From Corinectria fuckeliana (lineage: Eukaryota > Ascomycota > Sordariomycetes > Hypocreales > Nectriaceae), in contig WPDH01000174.1 of the NCBI GenBank assembly GCA_019137255.1, positions 62,001 to 126,000 of the forward strand: DNA of 64,000 bases. Direction: 5' to 3'. A program made the translations under genes and the position numbers. Of this stretch, positions 47,475 to 59,498 are shown piece by piece. Each line of letters opens with the position of its first letter. Positions within the stretch are counted from its first letter, which is position 1. The notes under the pieces were generated by a model. That model was given only the letters and a program-made list of their open reading frames with translations, ran no database searches and was not told the DNA's origin.

Positions 47475-48899
47475 GGCGATGGAAGCTTTTCTGTTGCTCG
47501 GGGGATACTTTTATCAACAAGGGCTCAGTCTTGGCGGAAGCCGCGAGAAGCTGGTCAACCCTGATCTGATAGAAGAGATGGTGATGGTGATGAACGAGCT
47601 GGAAACGTCGTTGATGGACGTGGCAACCCTATTTAACAGAATTTCGCAAGGCTCCCACATTCCACTAGCTCTCTCCAACCTTTCCCCACGGGGTCGGCTG
47701 AACCGAAGACTTGGAGAGACCGGGGCCGCTGGGCGCGCATCCTTGTCCATGGGCAGTTTAGCGACGGCGTAACTTTCTGGAGCGGAGCGGAACTAGTTGC
47801 TGCTAGCTAGCCTCTTGGGATGCCACATAAACCTATGAGAGTTCGCATTGGGGACAGAGGACGTGGCCCCAAGAAAAAATTACATCGTTCTGGGCGGGGA
47901 GGGAGTCTAGACCGGCTCTAGACCTAGGCTCGGAGCCACACCGTCACCACACGCGGCGGGCAGTTGGGGAAGAAGAAGGGGAAGTCGGCATGGCATGGCG
48001 CGGGCTGCGAGCGCGTAGTTTGGCCCGTTTGAGGCGGTGCGGATGTACGTTGGCTTGAGACGGCAGATTTACGCCTCTGTTGTTGAACCCAAGATGGGCA
48101 TCGCGATACCCACAATGACACTCACTCACACTCACTCACTCACTCACTCACTCACAAGTAGTACTCTGCTTTCACCACCCTCGGCATTGTTCTCGGCCCA
48201 CCGAATCTCCTCATCCCCGCAGCCGACCCATCATGTGCTGCTCCATCTCCGGATCTACCCCGGGGTCACGGCTCTAACAACTGGCTCTATTAACTGGGGG
48301 TTATTCGTACATGCATAGTCCCCACGGCCACGAGGCAACGGCACTTCTCAATTGATACTCCAATGCATGTAGTAGAGCGCTAACGCAGCAAGCGGCTCGG
48401 CTTCGGCACCTCGCGAGGCCTGGCTACCCGGCCTTGTCCCGGAGTTGTGCCTCGACGTGCCTGTTCGGGACGCGCGATGGCTTCGTGTGGCGTTCTAGAC
48501 TCCCGTTCCGGACTCGGGCGTTGCCACTACTGCCTGGTCACCCGAGTCACGGCTCCCGGGCACTCGGTGCAGCTGCCTGCATTTCGGTGCATCGCCTGCC
48601 GATATAGGGTGCCTTGGCTGTGCTGTATGGGCTGAGGCTCCGCTGGTTGGTTGGTGCTCGGGAGAGCGTCCGCCGTTGCTCGTGCTATCTAGCCGCGTCG
48701 TCTTTCTCAGTCGGGGCATGTCAGGCGTCCTCTCAGAGTCTAACCAGGACTCCACTCAGCAGGCTGGTCTGAAGTGTTTAGTTGGGTCTTTTCCTAGAGT
48801 CTCGCTGTAGTCTGACGCGAAGCTGAGAGCCTCGTCCCCGGTGCTGATCTTCCCCAAGGTGTTCCCCAGGGTATTCTCCAGGATGTATTCCCCAGAGTC
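47475..48899. other. Intergenic with a CACT microsatellite
   Basis: About 1.4 kb upstream of the sugar transporter. Contains a tetranucleotide repeat (48119-48155) and no supported gene. Several frames (48447-48755) look like chance. Confidence 0.5.
48119..48155. repeat. (CACT)n microsatellite
   Basis: About nine CACT units with one interruption. Confidence 0.9.
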
Positions 48900-49937
48900 T
48901 TGTCAACCGTCCCTCGAATCCCCCAGACTCAAAGCCCAATATCAAAGTCCCCAAATCCACCATCCAGCCAACCAATCGCCTTCACCCCTGACCAGGACGC
49001 CTTCTTCGGCATCTGGCCTCGCTCCAGCAAGGCCCATGCCGTCGACTCACTCCCCACCTGCGCCGGGGGCAGAGGCGACGAGTTCGTTCTGGACTTTGGG
49101 GTCCACGTGGATGGCTTCCTCTCCTTTCGGCTCGCCTGCGCCGGGGGGTTCGCCATGGACGCCCCGTGCCGCCTGCGCCTGGCCTCTGGCGAGTCGCCTC
49201 TTGATACAACGTTCAGTCGTAGATCAGCACCGCCTGGCTGCCAGACGAAGGCGTCAACGTCGACTACGATGCTCTGCTCAGTGACATTGTGCTGGACTAC
49301 GTTGTAGCGTCGGGGGACGTTGCCACCGGATTTGCTCTTTCGTCAACGGTCCTAAACTGTGTGAACCGGTCGCTGTCACACGTCAGCTGCGACACACACG
49401 TCTTCGAGAATAGAGCCTTCAAAACGCTGGAAGTTCCTAAACTGGGCTTACACCTTGGACCGCAATGCCGGCTCCCACAGCATCTTGGTATATTGTCTGA
49501 AGGCTGTTAACCAACCAGCAACGCCTTTGGACAAGGGACCTCCCCATCTATACACTGTAATGAAGATGACGGCTGCTGCCGCTCAGTTCGTCTCCGAAGA
49601 GAACCTCTTTATTTCGGGGCCCGATGCTCAGATCAGCTACGACTCTGCAGCCTGGTCCTAGCAGAGGTTCTCCCCGAGGATCCCCGAGCGATCCCGTACG
49701 GTGATGTTGGAAACAACGGCTTCTGCCATGCTTGGAGCTGCACGCCGACGTATCTGCTGTAGGGGAAACTTCTCAATGCTGCTAGCGGTAAAGTGACTGG
49801 AAAAGTAACAATGGGGGCCAGCTGGACGATAGCTGGGTTCGGCGAAGTGTCTGGACCAGCAGTGGTGTCTCCTGACGGAAGCGTCCAATCTCGGAGCAGT
49901 GGAGGGCCTGTTACCGATCTCAATACTATCTACAGGC
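48900..49937 (+). pseudogene. Degenerate six-hairpin (GH78-like) glycosidase pseudogene
   Basis: Three reading frames carry consecutive pieces of one glycosidase. Frame one (48900-49218) has PIAFTPDQDAFFGIWPRSSK, FVLDFGVHVDGFLSF and MDAPCRLRLASGE, typical of the N-terminal beta domain. The frame then shifts near 49220 to STAWLPDEGVNVDYDA. A later piece (49455-49658) has MTAAAAQFVSEENLFISGPD and ends at TAG. The next frame (about 49655-49762) has VLAEVLPEDPRAIPYGD and NGFCHAWSCTPTYLL, matching the end of the (alpha/alpha)6 barrel. Much of the catalytic barrel, where the general acid should lie, is absent. The last part (49765-49937; SGKVTGKVTMGASWTIAGFG) is a beta-sandwich tail. The original enzyme probably removed rhamnose or a related sugar from plant polymers. 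Confidence 0.68.
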
Positions 49938-51147
49938 TACAGGTACTCTCGGCTTGCCTCGCCCGCACAGTTGATACTGCGTTGGGCATGGACGGCAATA
50001 TCTGCCAAAGAACCCAGCGACAGGGACGTGCAGGTCAGAGAGGCCTATCTCTATGAAATGGCAAATCTAGTTCTTCCCAGCCGACGGTTGTCATGTAAAC
50101 GTTAGTCAAGATCCATCTCAGCAGCCTTCAGAGATAGTCGGGCAATTCCAGCTACCAAGAACCGATCGATAACTGTAGTAAGCATCGGTCGGATGATTTG
50201 TAGGACTAGTAGCTCCTCTATACCACAGAACCACTTTTCACCGTCACGGAATAAGCTAGTTATCAGATGACTTTGCTCCAAGTAGCTCGAAAATGTTCAA
50301 AGAAGACAGCACTCAACCACGAATTCAACAATCAGCCAGGGGTCTGACAGTTAGGTATTCGTTGTTCGTGCATCCTGCAATGCAATAGCCCCCGTCATGT
50401 CCAAAGCTGCAACGCCACTCGCGGTATTCATAGCCGGTAGTAAAGGGAACCATCCAGCAAGACAGACTGGTCGGTCTGTGACGGCACGGCCGCTGAGACA
50501 TTGAGGCTGGTCAACCCCTTGCATACATTCCGCGCCGGCGCCAGTCTCCCTCGCGCCCCCAAGACATTCTTAGAGCCCTCGTCCATAGACGAGTCTTCCC
50601 TCGCAGCCTAGCGCGTGGCGACTCCCCATGCAACCCATCGCGTTCCAGCCGCGTCGACGCATGAGATCTGCAACGACGCGACGAAGTGTGGCGAGGACGC
50701 CAGCCCCTGAGCCGGGCTGGACATACCAGCTGCAAACCTCCTCCCTTCCCGCCATGCTCTACGCGCACCGCTACGCCTACGAGGTATGTGCGCCGGACGA
50801 GGGCGGCGCTGCTGGGCGGGCCAAAGCCGTTGATCAAGTGGCAGCCTGTGTCTCTCCTTCAGACGCTCGGTGGGTGCCCCATCCACCCAGGAACAATGCA
50901 GGAGAAGACGGTCGTGTCTCAGCGGAACGTTGTCGACATGCTCGGGACCTGGACGTGCGTGCCAGAGGGGGTCGGGAGATCTTCAGAGCCAAGTATTTGA
51001 ACAGCGACGTCGCGCCGTTCTGGGTTCCGATCAGCCACCTCAACTTGCAAGCATCTCCTCAAGGCGACAACGACAGTACACACACTCACACACTCGTTCC
51101 TCGTACTCACCCGTCGGTAACCGCTCCGCCGCGTCACTCTACTCACC
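49938..51147. other. Intergenic upstream of the PIR-like gene
   Basis: About 1.2 kb with no supported gene. The plus-strand frame 50628-51749 runs across the promoter and signal peptide of the next gene in another frame and is rejected. A CACA-rich run (51079-51091) lies in the presumed 5' leader. Confidence 0.5.
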
Positions 51148-52299
51148 ATGAGGACTTCACTCTCTTTGCTGGCTCTTGCAGCCCTCGCCTTCGCCGCTCC
51201 TCAGGCCGTGACAGAGGTCATCAAGCCCAAGGGTTCCGCACCAGACGGCTGCAAGGCAACCTACGACGGCACTTTCGAGGTGACCATCTACAAGACGTCG
51301 GAGTCCAAGCGCGACGTGCTCGAGGTAAGCCAACCTCCCCTAACATGCTGAAGACAGCCAGCTCACCGTGCGTAGAAGCGTTCGTGCAGCGGAGAGGGCG
51401 TGCTGGTCATTACGCTGAAGGACGGCGTCCTCAAAGACGCCCGGGGCCGCACCGGCTACATCGCCTCCAACTACCAGTTCCAGTTCGACAAGCCCGCCCA
51501 GGCCGGCGCCAAGTACACGGGCGGCTTCTCGGCCTGCGCCGACGGCTCCCTGGCGCTGGGCTCGTCCGAGACCTTCTACCAGTGCCTCTCGGGCGACTTC
51601 TACAACCTGTACGACCGCGACTGGGCGGCGCAGTGCGAGCCCGTCAAGATCGTCATGATGCCCTGCGGCGCGAGTGCCGACAGCAAGGCCCTGCGGCGCG
51701 TCGTCGGCAGCAGCATCGTGGCCACGACGGTCGTCACCGTGGTCTCTGACGGCGTCACCAAGGAGGTGGCCACGACGATTGCGGTGCCCATGTGTGAGAT
51801 CGGCGACGGCCAGGTGCAGGTCCGCACGACGCCCTGCGACGACATGAAGCTGCCTATCGTCACGGCTGCCCCGGTGAGCCAGATCTCCGACGGCCAGATC
51901 CAGGTTCCCACGAGCGCTCCGCCAGCCCAGGAGACCAGCAGCAGCAAGGAGGGCACGGCCAAGGAGGACACACCCAAGGAAAAGGTCGCCAAGACTTCTG
52001 CTTCGGCGGGCACCGGCGTGACGGTGCTCTTGATCGACACCACGGCGACGGCGCCTTCAGCAGCATCGCGGACTTCCAAGGCTGAAAAGGAGTCCACCAC
52101 CAAGACGACTAAGGCGACCAAGGCTAGTTCGACGACCAAGGAAGCCTCCGAGACTGAGAGCACGGATATCGCCAATGAGCCTACCGCAGCCTCTGAGCCT
52201 GCGCCAACGGCTACTACTTCAGGCGGTATCAAGCTCGTTCCTGGTGTCATCATTACGCTCCTGGCTGGTGTATTTGGGGCTCTCATGTTTTTGCACTAG
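51148..52299 (+). CDS. PIR-like secreted cell-wall protein with GPI-type C-terminus
   Basis: Two exons, 51148-51324 and 51376-52299 (51-base intron), 366 residues. A signal peptide spans 1-17 and Kex2-type KR sites are at 54-55 and 60-61, so the propeptide should be trimmed. A folded Cys domain follows (about 35-165) and resembles the C-terminal domain of yeast PIR/Cis3 proteins (FSACADGSLALGSSETFYQC, LSGDFYNLYDRDWAAQC). Residues about 199-236 hold two PIR-type motifs (EIGDGQVQV, SQISDGQIQV). The rest is Ser/Thr/Lys/Glu-rich and probably O-mannosylated. The C-terminus (GGIKLVPGVIITLLAGVFGA...) is hydrophobic, as in GPI-anchored proteins, so it may be held by both a GPI anchor and PIR ester links. 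Order is inverted relative to classic PIR proteins (repeats after the Cys domain). Confidence 0.82.
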
Positions 52300-52687
52300 G
52301 TAATAACAGCATCTCGAGGCTAGGAGAGAAACACAGACAAGGCATTGTATTTGCATGGGTTAGCACACGGTATATATTGTTTTAGTCATTAGAGGCGGGA
52401 TGCCACAACAGGCTTGAGGAATGGGAGCGCTGGTCGTTGTTCATAGGATAAATCCAAATTTAGAAATTATTCCCTACGTTAAATTGTCTTAATTATATTT
52501 GGCGTGAGAAGGTTCAAAAATGCTATTCACCAAAGGTCTAGGGTAGTTCCACGCTAAGCCTCGGGCTCCTAAGTTGACATGGATTGATCAGCTACCCATC
52601 CCTACCCTTACTGACATAATCTTCCCGCAGCAACATCTCTCGAGATTCCACCTCCATCCTCACCAACACCACCCGCGCCGCCGCAAA
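52300..52687. other. Intergenic, no gene
   Basis: About 390 bases containing the 3' flank of the PIR-like gene and the 5' flank of the WBP4-like gene. Confidence 0.55.
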
Positions 52688-53542
52688 ATGTCGGAATACT
52701 GGAAATCGACGCCGAAATACTGGTGCAAGCACTGCGCCTGCTACGTCCGCGACACAAAGCTCGAGCGCCAGAACCACGATGCCACCGGCAAGCACCAGGG
52801 CGCCCTGAAGCGCTTCCTGCGCGACCTGCACCGCGGCCACGAGCGCGAAGAGCGCGAAAAGGAGCACGCCCGCCGGGAAATCGCAAGAGTCAACGGCGTC
52901 GTGGCGGGCTCTTCATCGTCGGACCCCTCGACGGCGCCCACGACCGCCAGCGCGAGGCGCGACACGCCCGGCGCGTCGTCGTCCGAGGCGCAGCTGAAGC
53001 GCCAGCGGGAGCAGCTCGCCGAGATGGGCGTGGCGATGCCGAGCCAGGTCCAGCCCGAGATGGCCATCCCGGGACAGTGGACCGTCACCAAGACGCGCGT
53101 CATCGACAGCAGCGGGGGCGACCCGGCGCTGGTGGGGGCGAGGGCGACGGGCGTCAGGAAGCGCGAGGTCACCGAAGAGGAGAAGGACGAGGAGGAGGCT
53201 GTCAAGGGCCTGTTCAAGAAGCCGCGGCGGTGGGGCAGGGATTCCAAGGCGATGCCGCTGGACGAGGACAAGGAGCTGGATGCGCTGCTGAACGGGTCGA
53301 CGTTTCTGCCCACGGAGCGCGACGAGGACGTCAAGCTGGAAGACGACGCAGCTGACGACAAGGCCGACGTGAAGATTGAGGATGACGCAGCAAAGGAGGA
53401 AGAGCCAGACAGCAAGAGCGTCAAGACGGAAGTGCCAGCGCAGGAACCGCCCGTCAAGCCCGAGCCGGATACTCCTGGCGACTCAGGGATAGCGCCCGTG
53501 GTTTTCAAGAAACGAAAGCCAAAGGGCATTCGCCAGAAATGA
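52688..53542 (+). CDS. WBP4-like splicing factor with U1-C/matrin zinc finger
   Basis: A single-exon 284-residue protein; the start chosen is the ATG of MSEYWKSTPKYWC. Residues 11-40 form a U1-type C2H2 finger (Cys13-x2-Cys16-x13-His30-x5-His36), followed by a basic helix (KRFLRDLHRGHEREEREKEH) as in WBP4/FBP21 family proteins of the spliceosomal B complex. The rest is acidic and disordered (EVTEEEKDEEEAVKGLFKKP, DEDVKLEDDAADDK), ending in PVVFKKRKPKGIRQK, a motif conserved in fungal homologues. No WW domains are seen. A nuclear, pre-mRNA-splicing role is inferred. Confidence 0.85.
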   Translation: MSEYWKSTPKYWCKHCACYVRDTKLERQNHDATGKHQGALKRFLRDLHRGHEREEREKEHARREIARVNGVVAGSSSSDPSTAPTTASARRDTPGASSSEAQLKRQREQLAEMGVAMPSQVQPEMAIPGQWTVTKTRVIDSSGGDPALVGARATGVRKREVTEEEKDEEEAVKGLFKKPRRWGRDSKAMPLDEDKELDALLNGSTFLPTERDEDVKLEDDAADDKADVKIEDDAAKEEEPDSKSVKTEVPAQEPPVKPEPDTPGDSGIAPVVFKKRKPKGIRQK

Positions 53543-54562
53543 ACGCGGAACTTCGACTTCGCACCATAACACGAACTTGACGGCTGTACTCTAACGGCCG
53601 TCTCCGACGAAAGACACACCTTTACGATGCCAAGAATATGCCTCGAAAGCCATGCGAAGAGACTGATGCGTCTTGAGGAGCGTTGATGGCTACGTCACGC
53701 ATGAGACTGGACCGTCTCTATGCAGAGCTGCTCTTCGCCGCTTCTTCGCAAAATGCAGGGCTGCAGACAACCTACCGGACCACCACCTGTTTATTCGACT
53801 CGGTGTCTGATGCCTCGTGCGTTACACTGGCCCTTCACGATGGCATCCCGCTTGCCGCACAGAGTAGAAGAGCTGACGAGAGTCCGTATCGACACAGTTC
53901 AGCTATCGACGCATAACGCTGTTGCTCAAAATACTAAACCTTCCGGCTGAGAGACAACGGCCTCCACGCTACCTTCAACATAAGCGAACCCAGAAACCAG
54001 ATATATGGGACGTAGCGTCGGGACCAATCATGCGTTGCCGGACTTGGGTTTAGCATGAGTAATTAATTGTCAGGGCGCGCGTAACAATACCGGATTTCTA
54101 GGTTCCTCAATCTAGCATAATTAAACTATGAATGGAGGGATAATTAGGTGATTAATTAAATTATTACTACTACTATGTAAGTAGTAGCTAATGCCCGTTA
54201 AACCCGCAGCAATGGAAGTTTCCAGGTCCTAGAATTTTTACAAGTCTTAACAGACGTATTTAGTTAGTCTTTGGTTAGATAACAGACCCGATTAACCGGC
54301 TGTATGGAGCCTGGACTAATTATGACAGAATTGAAAACGAACCAATCCGCGACCGTATCTCCGGTATCTGATGCGATATTTGGCCGCGAGTTGCGTCACT
54401 TCGGAAGACGGCCTTTTGTATAAAGTCGGCCGAGGCAGCCCCGACTCTGGGAGGGGCATCACCCAGGGGTTGACTCTTCTCTTCATTCTGCTTGCTTCGT
54501 GTCTTCTAGAGCTGTCACAAACTGCTACTCTTTAGCGATCCGAGACAAGACACACACACAAG
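53543..54562. other. Intergenic, no supported gene
   Basis: About 1 kb. 54060-54290 is AT-rich and may be a short RIP relic. The 5' flank of the hydrolase gene has a TATAAA at about 54419-54424. Confidence 0.5.
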
Positions 54563-55488
54563 ATGGCCTCGAACCAGCCCGGGCAATGCTGCTCCGTCGG
54601 GGTGCGCCACGAGTATGAGTTCCCTCCCCTCCCGTGCCGATAGTCGCACGAGCTGCAGGGGCAAGCTTGGAATGGCACTCGGTTGACATGTTCATCAGCG
54701 GCGAACCCACGGGAGAGTTCATCACGATCGGCGACAACATCAACGCCTACATCGCGACGCCCCCCGCGGACAAGGCGCACAAACACGCCGGCATCGTCTA
54801 CGTGCCCGACATCTTCGGCATCTGGCCCAACAGCCAGCTGATGGCGGACGAGTACGCCGCCAACGGCTACACCTGCGTGATTCCCGACTTGTTCAACGGC
54901 GACTCGGTCCCGAACCCACGCCCCGACAGCTTTGACGTCATGGGGTGGATCGCCAAGGGCTCGTCCGGCGACAACCCGCACACGCCGGCACAGGTCGACC
55001 CCATCGTGCTGGCGGCCATCGCGGCGCTCAAGGACCGGGGGCTGACCAAGATTGGAGCAGTCGGGTACTGCTTCGGCGCCAAGGTGAGTGCCACCTCCCC
55101 CCTTCGCGCAACGGTTGCGCCGTGTGAAATGGAATTGCTTCGCTGACGACCGAACGCATTCTAGTTCGTGGTCCGCAGCTTCGACGGCGACAACATCCAC
55201 GCCGGCTTCCTCGCGCACCCGTCGTTCGTCACCGAGGAGGAGCTCTCGGCCGTCGCGGGCCCGCTCTCCATCGCCGCGGCGCAGACGGATGTCATCTTCC
55301 CGCTGGAGAAGCGCATCGAGACGGAGAAGATCCTGGCCAAGTCGAGCCACCCGTGGCAGATCAGCGTCTTCTCCGGGGTGGAGCACGGGTTCGCGGTGCG
55401 CGGCAACATGGCGAACCGTCCCGAGCGGTTCGCGAAGGAGAAGGCCTTCTTCCAGGCGGTGGCGTGGTTTGACGAGTATCTGCTGTAG
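54563..55488 (+). CDS. Dienelactone hydrolase family protein
   Basis: Three exons, 54563-54612, 54699-55083 and 55165-55488, with introns of 86 and 81 bases; 252 residues. It is an alpha/beta-hydrolase of the DLH family with the typical fungal start MASNQPGQCCSVGVRH. The catalytic triad is visible as Cys141 (GYCFGAK nucleophile elbow), Asp187 (AAQTDVIFP) and His219 (VEHGFA). DLHs open lactone rings, classically dienelactone in aromatic catabolism, but many fungal members have unknown substrates. The protein is cytosolic, with no signal peptide. The first exon is only 50 bases, but the splice restores the conserved HDGEPTGEF segment. Confidence 0.92.
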
Positions 55489-56318
55489 ACGAGTAGAGTG
55501 AGCAGCTGGATAACAAAGGTTGAAGAGGTGGAAGCCACTTGTCGAAGCCTCGATGATCTGAATAAGCCCTGTTCCAATCAAGAGTGACCATGACTGCCCG
55601 TGTCTAGGATGTCTGGTTGTAAGAGCCTGGTTGTAAGACGAATGAGACAATGACATAGTAGAGATGAAGTGTAGTCAAGGCGGTGCTACAGCATGATCCT
55701 CGAGGTTTCGTCATACTCCCGTCACGTGCCGTCCAGGCATCTGGTAATCGTGTCCTTTGAAGCCTTGAAGTCAGTTCCATCGGCCCCCGACAAAGGAGCC
55801 ATCCTTGGTGTTTCCGTGAAACCCAGGGCCTCCTGACCACCTGGAACAGTGTTCCCCCAGGGGGCCCGGGGATGATGCAGCGGGTCACGGCCCCCGGAGT
55901 GCCCTGCGCGAACCCCTCCTCCACTGGAAGAGCCCACCGAAGTTCCACTTCCCGTGGCACCCAGCGCACCAGCCAACCAACCACGGGCTCCCCAACATCT
56001 TGGCCGAGCCCATCTGCCGCTCTCGCTTCTCGCTTTTCCTTTTGACGGAAACCCAACCTATCAATCATCACCACCACCACCACCACCTATTTCCAGACGT
56101 TCGAAAACCCACACCGCATCGATTGGCCTCGGGGATTGGATCGTCTCTTGCAGCTCGCATAAGCAGAAAAACAGGACGAACAGTATTGGCACACGCAGCG
56201 AGCGAGACACGCAGCACAGCCGGCAGTCGGTCAGTCAGCATGACCCCGATCTATTCGTAGATGTACGAATATTCGGCTTCCAACTGGTGAATGGGGACTC
56301 GACTCGCACGACTTGGCA
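55489..56318. other. Intergenic and long 5' leader region
   Basis: About 830 bases. A CACCAC tract at 56071-56088 and CT-rich sequence suggest a long leader of the TAPT1-like gene. No gene seen. Confidence 0.5.
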
Positions 56319-59300
56319 ATGGCCGCCTCCGTGGACTCGAGCAAGCCACTTCACCCTCGCCCTCATCAACACCATCCTCATAAACATGTCTCGTCAGCGC
56401 TCTCTCCACCTCTTGCGCCTCTAGTTCCTCCGGCTCCTCAACCCGGCTCCGCCACCGCAACCTCGTCCTCCAAAGCTCAGCCGCTCTCAACCTCAGACTC
56501 AAACTCAATCTCGACCACCGCCGCCACGACGCTCCTCCCTACCATCTCCTCCGACGAGGACCACTCCTCCGATGGCTCTCACTGCAGCGCCAGCCCCCAC
56601 CGACCCGAGTCCAACTCGTCGTCCATCTCCGATCCCGCTGTAGAAGACGGTTTGGAGCAACAAGACATTGGGGAGGACCGTGATCGCCAGCGACGGCGCA
56701 CTGTCGGAGAAAAGGCCAAGGAAAGGGAAACAGACAGCGAGAAGGAGCAGAACGACAAGAGCGACGGGCCACCTGGTCGTCGTAGTCGCAGTAGCACCAT
56801 CAGCAATGCGCCCTACAGCAACGGTCACGTCCGCCGCCTTTCCGCCAGCGAGATGCAGCGCCTCACCAACGCTCCCGAATCACTGCCCGTCGCCCCCGCG
56901 CCCCAGCGTCGCTCCATCGACCAGGACTTCGTCGCCCGCTTCGCCGACCAGCGTGAGGCCATCCGCCAGTCCATGCTCCATCACCCGGACCTTGCGCGCC
57001 AGGCCGACTCTCTTCAGCTCCAACCCAACGCCCCAGCCATCGAGGCCCGCTCGACCACTGCCTTCAGCCCTCTCGAGGCGCAACGTCGTCCGTCTCCAGC
57101 GCCCCGGACTGTTTCAACGCCGCCAACGAGCCGTGTGCTGGCTGGTGAAGGGGTGCTGGCTAGCGAAGGATTTTCTTCCGCAGTGCCATCTGCGCTGCCC
57201 TTAACTCGTCGATACTCTTCATTCCACTCCGTAAACCGGCCTCCATTGCTTCACCTAAACATCGACGGTTCGGGTAGCACGTCTCCGACCAGACCGAGTC
57301 GCTCTACTCCAGCATCGGCCATCCCAGGACAACAAACCGACGCCAAAACCGCTCCCCTGAGCCACCGTCCGTCGGTTTCCTCGCCGCTCCCACCCATCAT
57401 CCCTCTCCCTCCCATGTCGCTCCCCACCCACCTCCAGCTCGAGCTCGCCGCGCAGCGACCGAGCCCCCTCTACATCCACCAATCGCACGCCTACGACAAT
57501 CCCTACGAGTCTCACGCCGTCAAGTTTGAGCGCCTCAAGAACGTCCTGCTCCTCCCGCCATTCCTGGAGCGCACCCTAAACTTTGGCGCCCTAGCCTGCC
57601 TTGACGCCTGGCTCTACAACTTCACCATCCTCCCCGTCCGGTTCATTTTGGCCCTGGCCGTCCTTATTCGCTGGTGGGGTTATGTCGTCGGAAAGGAGGT
57701 CAAGTTCCTCGTCGACTTCGTGTGGTACGGTCTGGGAAGACTCTGGCAGCGAGGGCGGACAGCTCGACCATCGCAATCCGGCGGCGACCAGTCGGAAGAC
57801 GAGAGATCTCGCAGCGGTAGTCGGCCCCGCGGGCTCTCTACAAGTTCGGCCACGTCACAGAACGGCAACGGTCGCTTCAAGCCCGGAGGACAGGCTCGGG
57901 GTCCGAGGGCGGGCGTATTCCGTCACAGGAGAACCAAGTCGACGCCGTCCAACCTGTCCACCTTCCACAAGGCCGATCTGCTCCAGGGCCTGGTCATCGT
58001 GTGCAGCTCCATGGCGCTCATGACGCTCGACGCCAGCCGCATGTACCACTTCATCCGCGCCCAGTCCGCCATCAAGCTCTACGTCATCTACAACATCCTC
58101 GAGGTCGGCGATCGCCTGCTCTCGGCCCTCGGCCAGGACATCCTCGAGTGCCTCTTCAGCACCGAGACACTCTCCCGCAACGCCTCGGGCCGCTCCAAGG
58201 TCCTGATGCCGCTGGGCATGTTCCTGCTCGCTCTCGCCTACTGCTGCCTCCACTCCATCTCGCTCTACTACCAGGTCATCACGCTCAACGTGGCCGTCAA
58301 CTCGTACTCCAACGCTCTCCTGACGCTGCTACTGTCAAACCAGTTTGTCGAGATCAAGAGCACCGTCTTCAAGCGCTTCGAGAAGGACAACCTGTTCCAG
58401 CTGACGTGCGCCGACATCGTCGAGCGCTTCCAGCTCTGGATCATGCTCCTCATCATCGGCATGCGCAACGTCGTCGAGGTCGGTGGCCTGTCTATCCCAG
58501 GCGCTGGCTCCGAGCCCGGCTTCGACGAGACGTCAGGCGCGCTCCCTCTTCATAACCCGTCCATTCTTCCCCACAGCTTCACCGTGCTGCCCTCGTGGCT
58601 CATGTCTGGGGAAGTCCTCTCGCCGTTTCTCATCGTCATCGGCAGTGAGATGCTGGTCGACGCCATCAAACACGCCTACGTGACCAAGTTCAACAACATC
58701 AAACCCGCCTTCTATAGCCGCATCCTTGACATCCTGTGCAAGGATTACTACACCAACGTTTGTCGCCCTCCTTTCCTCATCCCACCACCTCCATCCACAT
58801 GCTAACTCTCACACCCCTAGGCGTTCATGACTCCCTCTCTAACTCGGCGTCTCGGCCTCGCCGTCATCCCCCTCTCGTGCCTCTTCATCCGCGCCTCCGT
58901 CCAGACCTACCACATGCTCCTCTCCACCCACCTCCCCATGCCCATCCCGGAGTCCACGCAGACGTCCCTCTCGGAGGAATCCGCCGTCCCGTCCTCCCCG
59001 GCCGTCATCGCCGCCCTCAACCGCTTCGACACCCTCATCCGCGACTCCCTCGGCCGCGCCACCTACGGCTACCCCTACGGCTCCCCGCTCAACTCGCGCT
59101 CCTGGTACGCCTGGACCTCCGACGACGCCATCGCCGCCGTCACCATGATCGTCGTCTTCTTCATCGCCTTCCTCGTCCTCCTCATCCTCAAGCTCCTCCT
59201 CGGCATGCTGCTCCTCAAATATGCCCGCAACCGCTACGCCCGCATGAAGCACGCCGAGCACCAGCACGCCGAGCCCCCCTCGTACGAAACCCCCGGCAGC

Positions 59301-59498
59301 ATGCGCGTCGGCGCCTTCGGCCACGTCGAGGTCGGCGACGAGCGCCAGCGCTGGATCCACGCCGACAAGTCCGAGGGCCTGAAGGGCGGCAAGGGACCGT
59401 CCGCGTCCGGTCAGCCGCCCGGCAAACAGACGAAGAAGCCCGAGTCCGACTTGGAGGGCGTGTCCCGGTATGAGATGGTCGCGAAGCGCATCTGGTAG
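56319..59498 (+). CDS. TAPT1/Emp65-family multi-pass membrane protein
   Basis: Two exons, 56319-58757 and 58821-59498 (63-base intron), 1038 residues. The start is the ATG at 56319 (MAASVDSSK). Residues 1-395 are Ser/Pro-rich and disordered. The conserved TAPT1 domain begins at NPYESHAVKFERLKNVLLLP and has several membrane segments. It includes DLLQGLVIVCSSMALMTLDA, MYHFIRAQSAIKLYVIYNIL, EVGDRLLSALGQDILE, QVITLNVAVNSYSNALLTLL, SNQFVEIKSTVFKRFEKDNL, FQLTCADIVERFQLWIMLL and EMLVDAIKHAYVTKFN. Exon 2 adds two more membrane helices and a basic tail. Yeast Emp65 works with Slp1 in ER quality control of soluble proteins; animal TAPT1 acts at the centrosome or ciliary base. An ER role is likelier in a fungus. 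Confidence 0.92.

Noticed and set aside
50628..51749. 373-residue plus-strand open frame
   Set aside because: Runs out of frame over the promoter, signal peptide and intron of the PIR-like gene. No domain.
54532..55656. 374-residue minus-strand open frame
   Set aside because: Antisense to dienelactone hydrolase. Composition is typical of a shadow frame and it would cover the hydrolase promoter.
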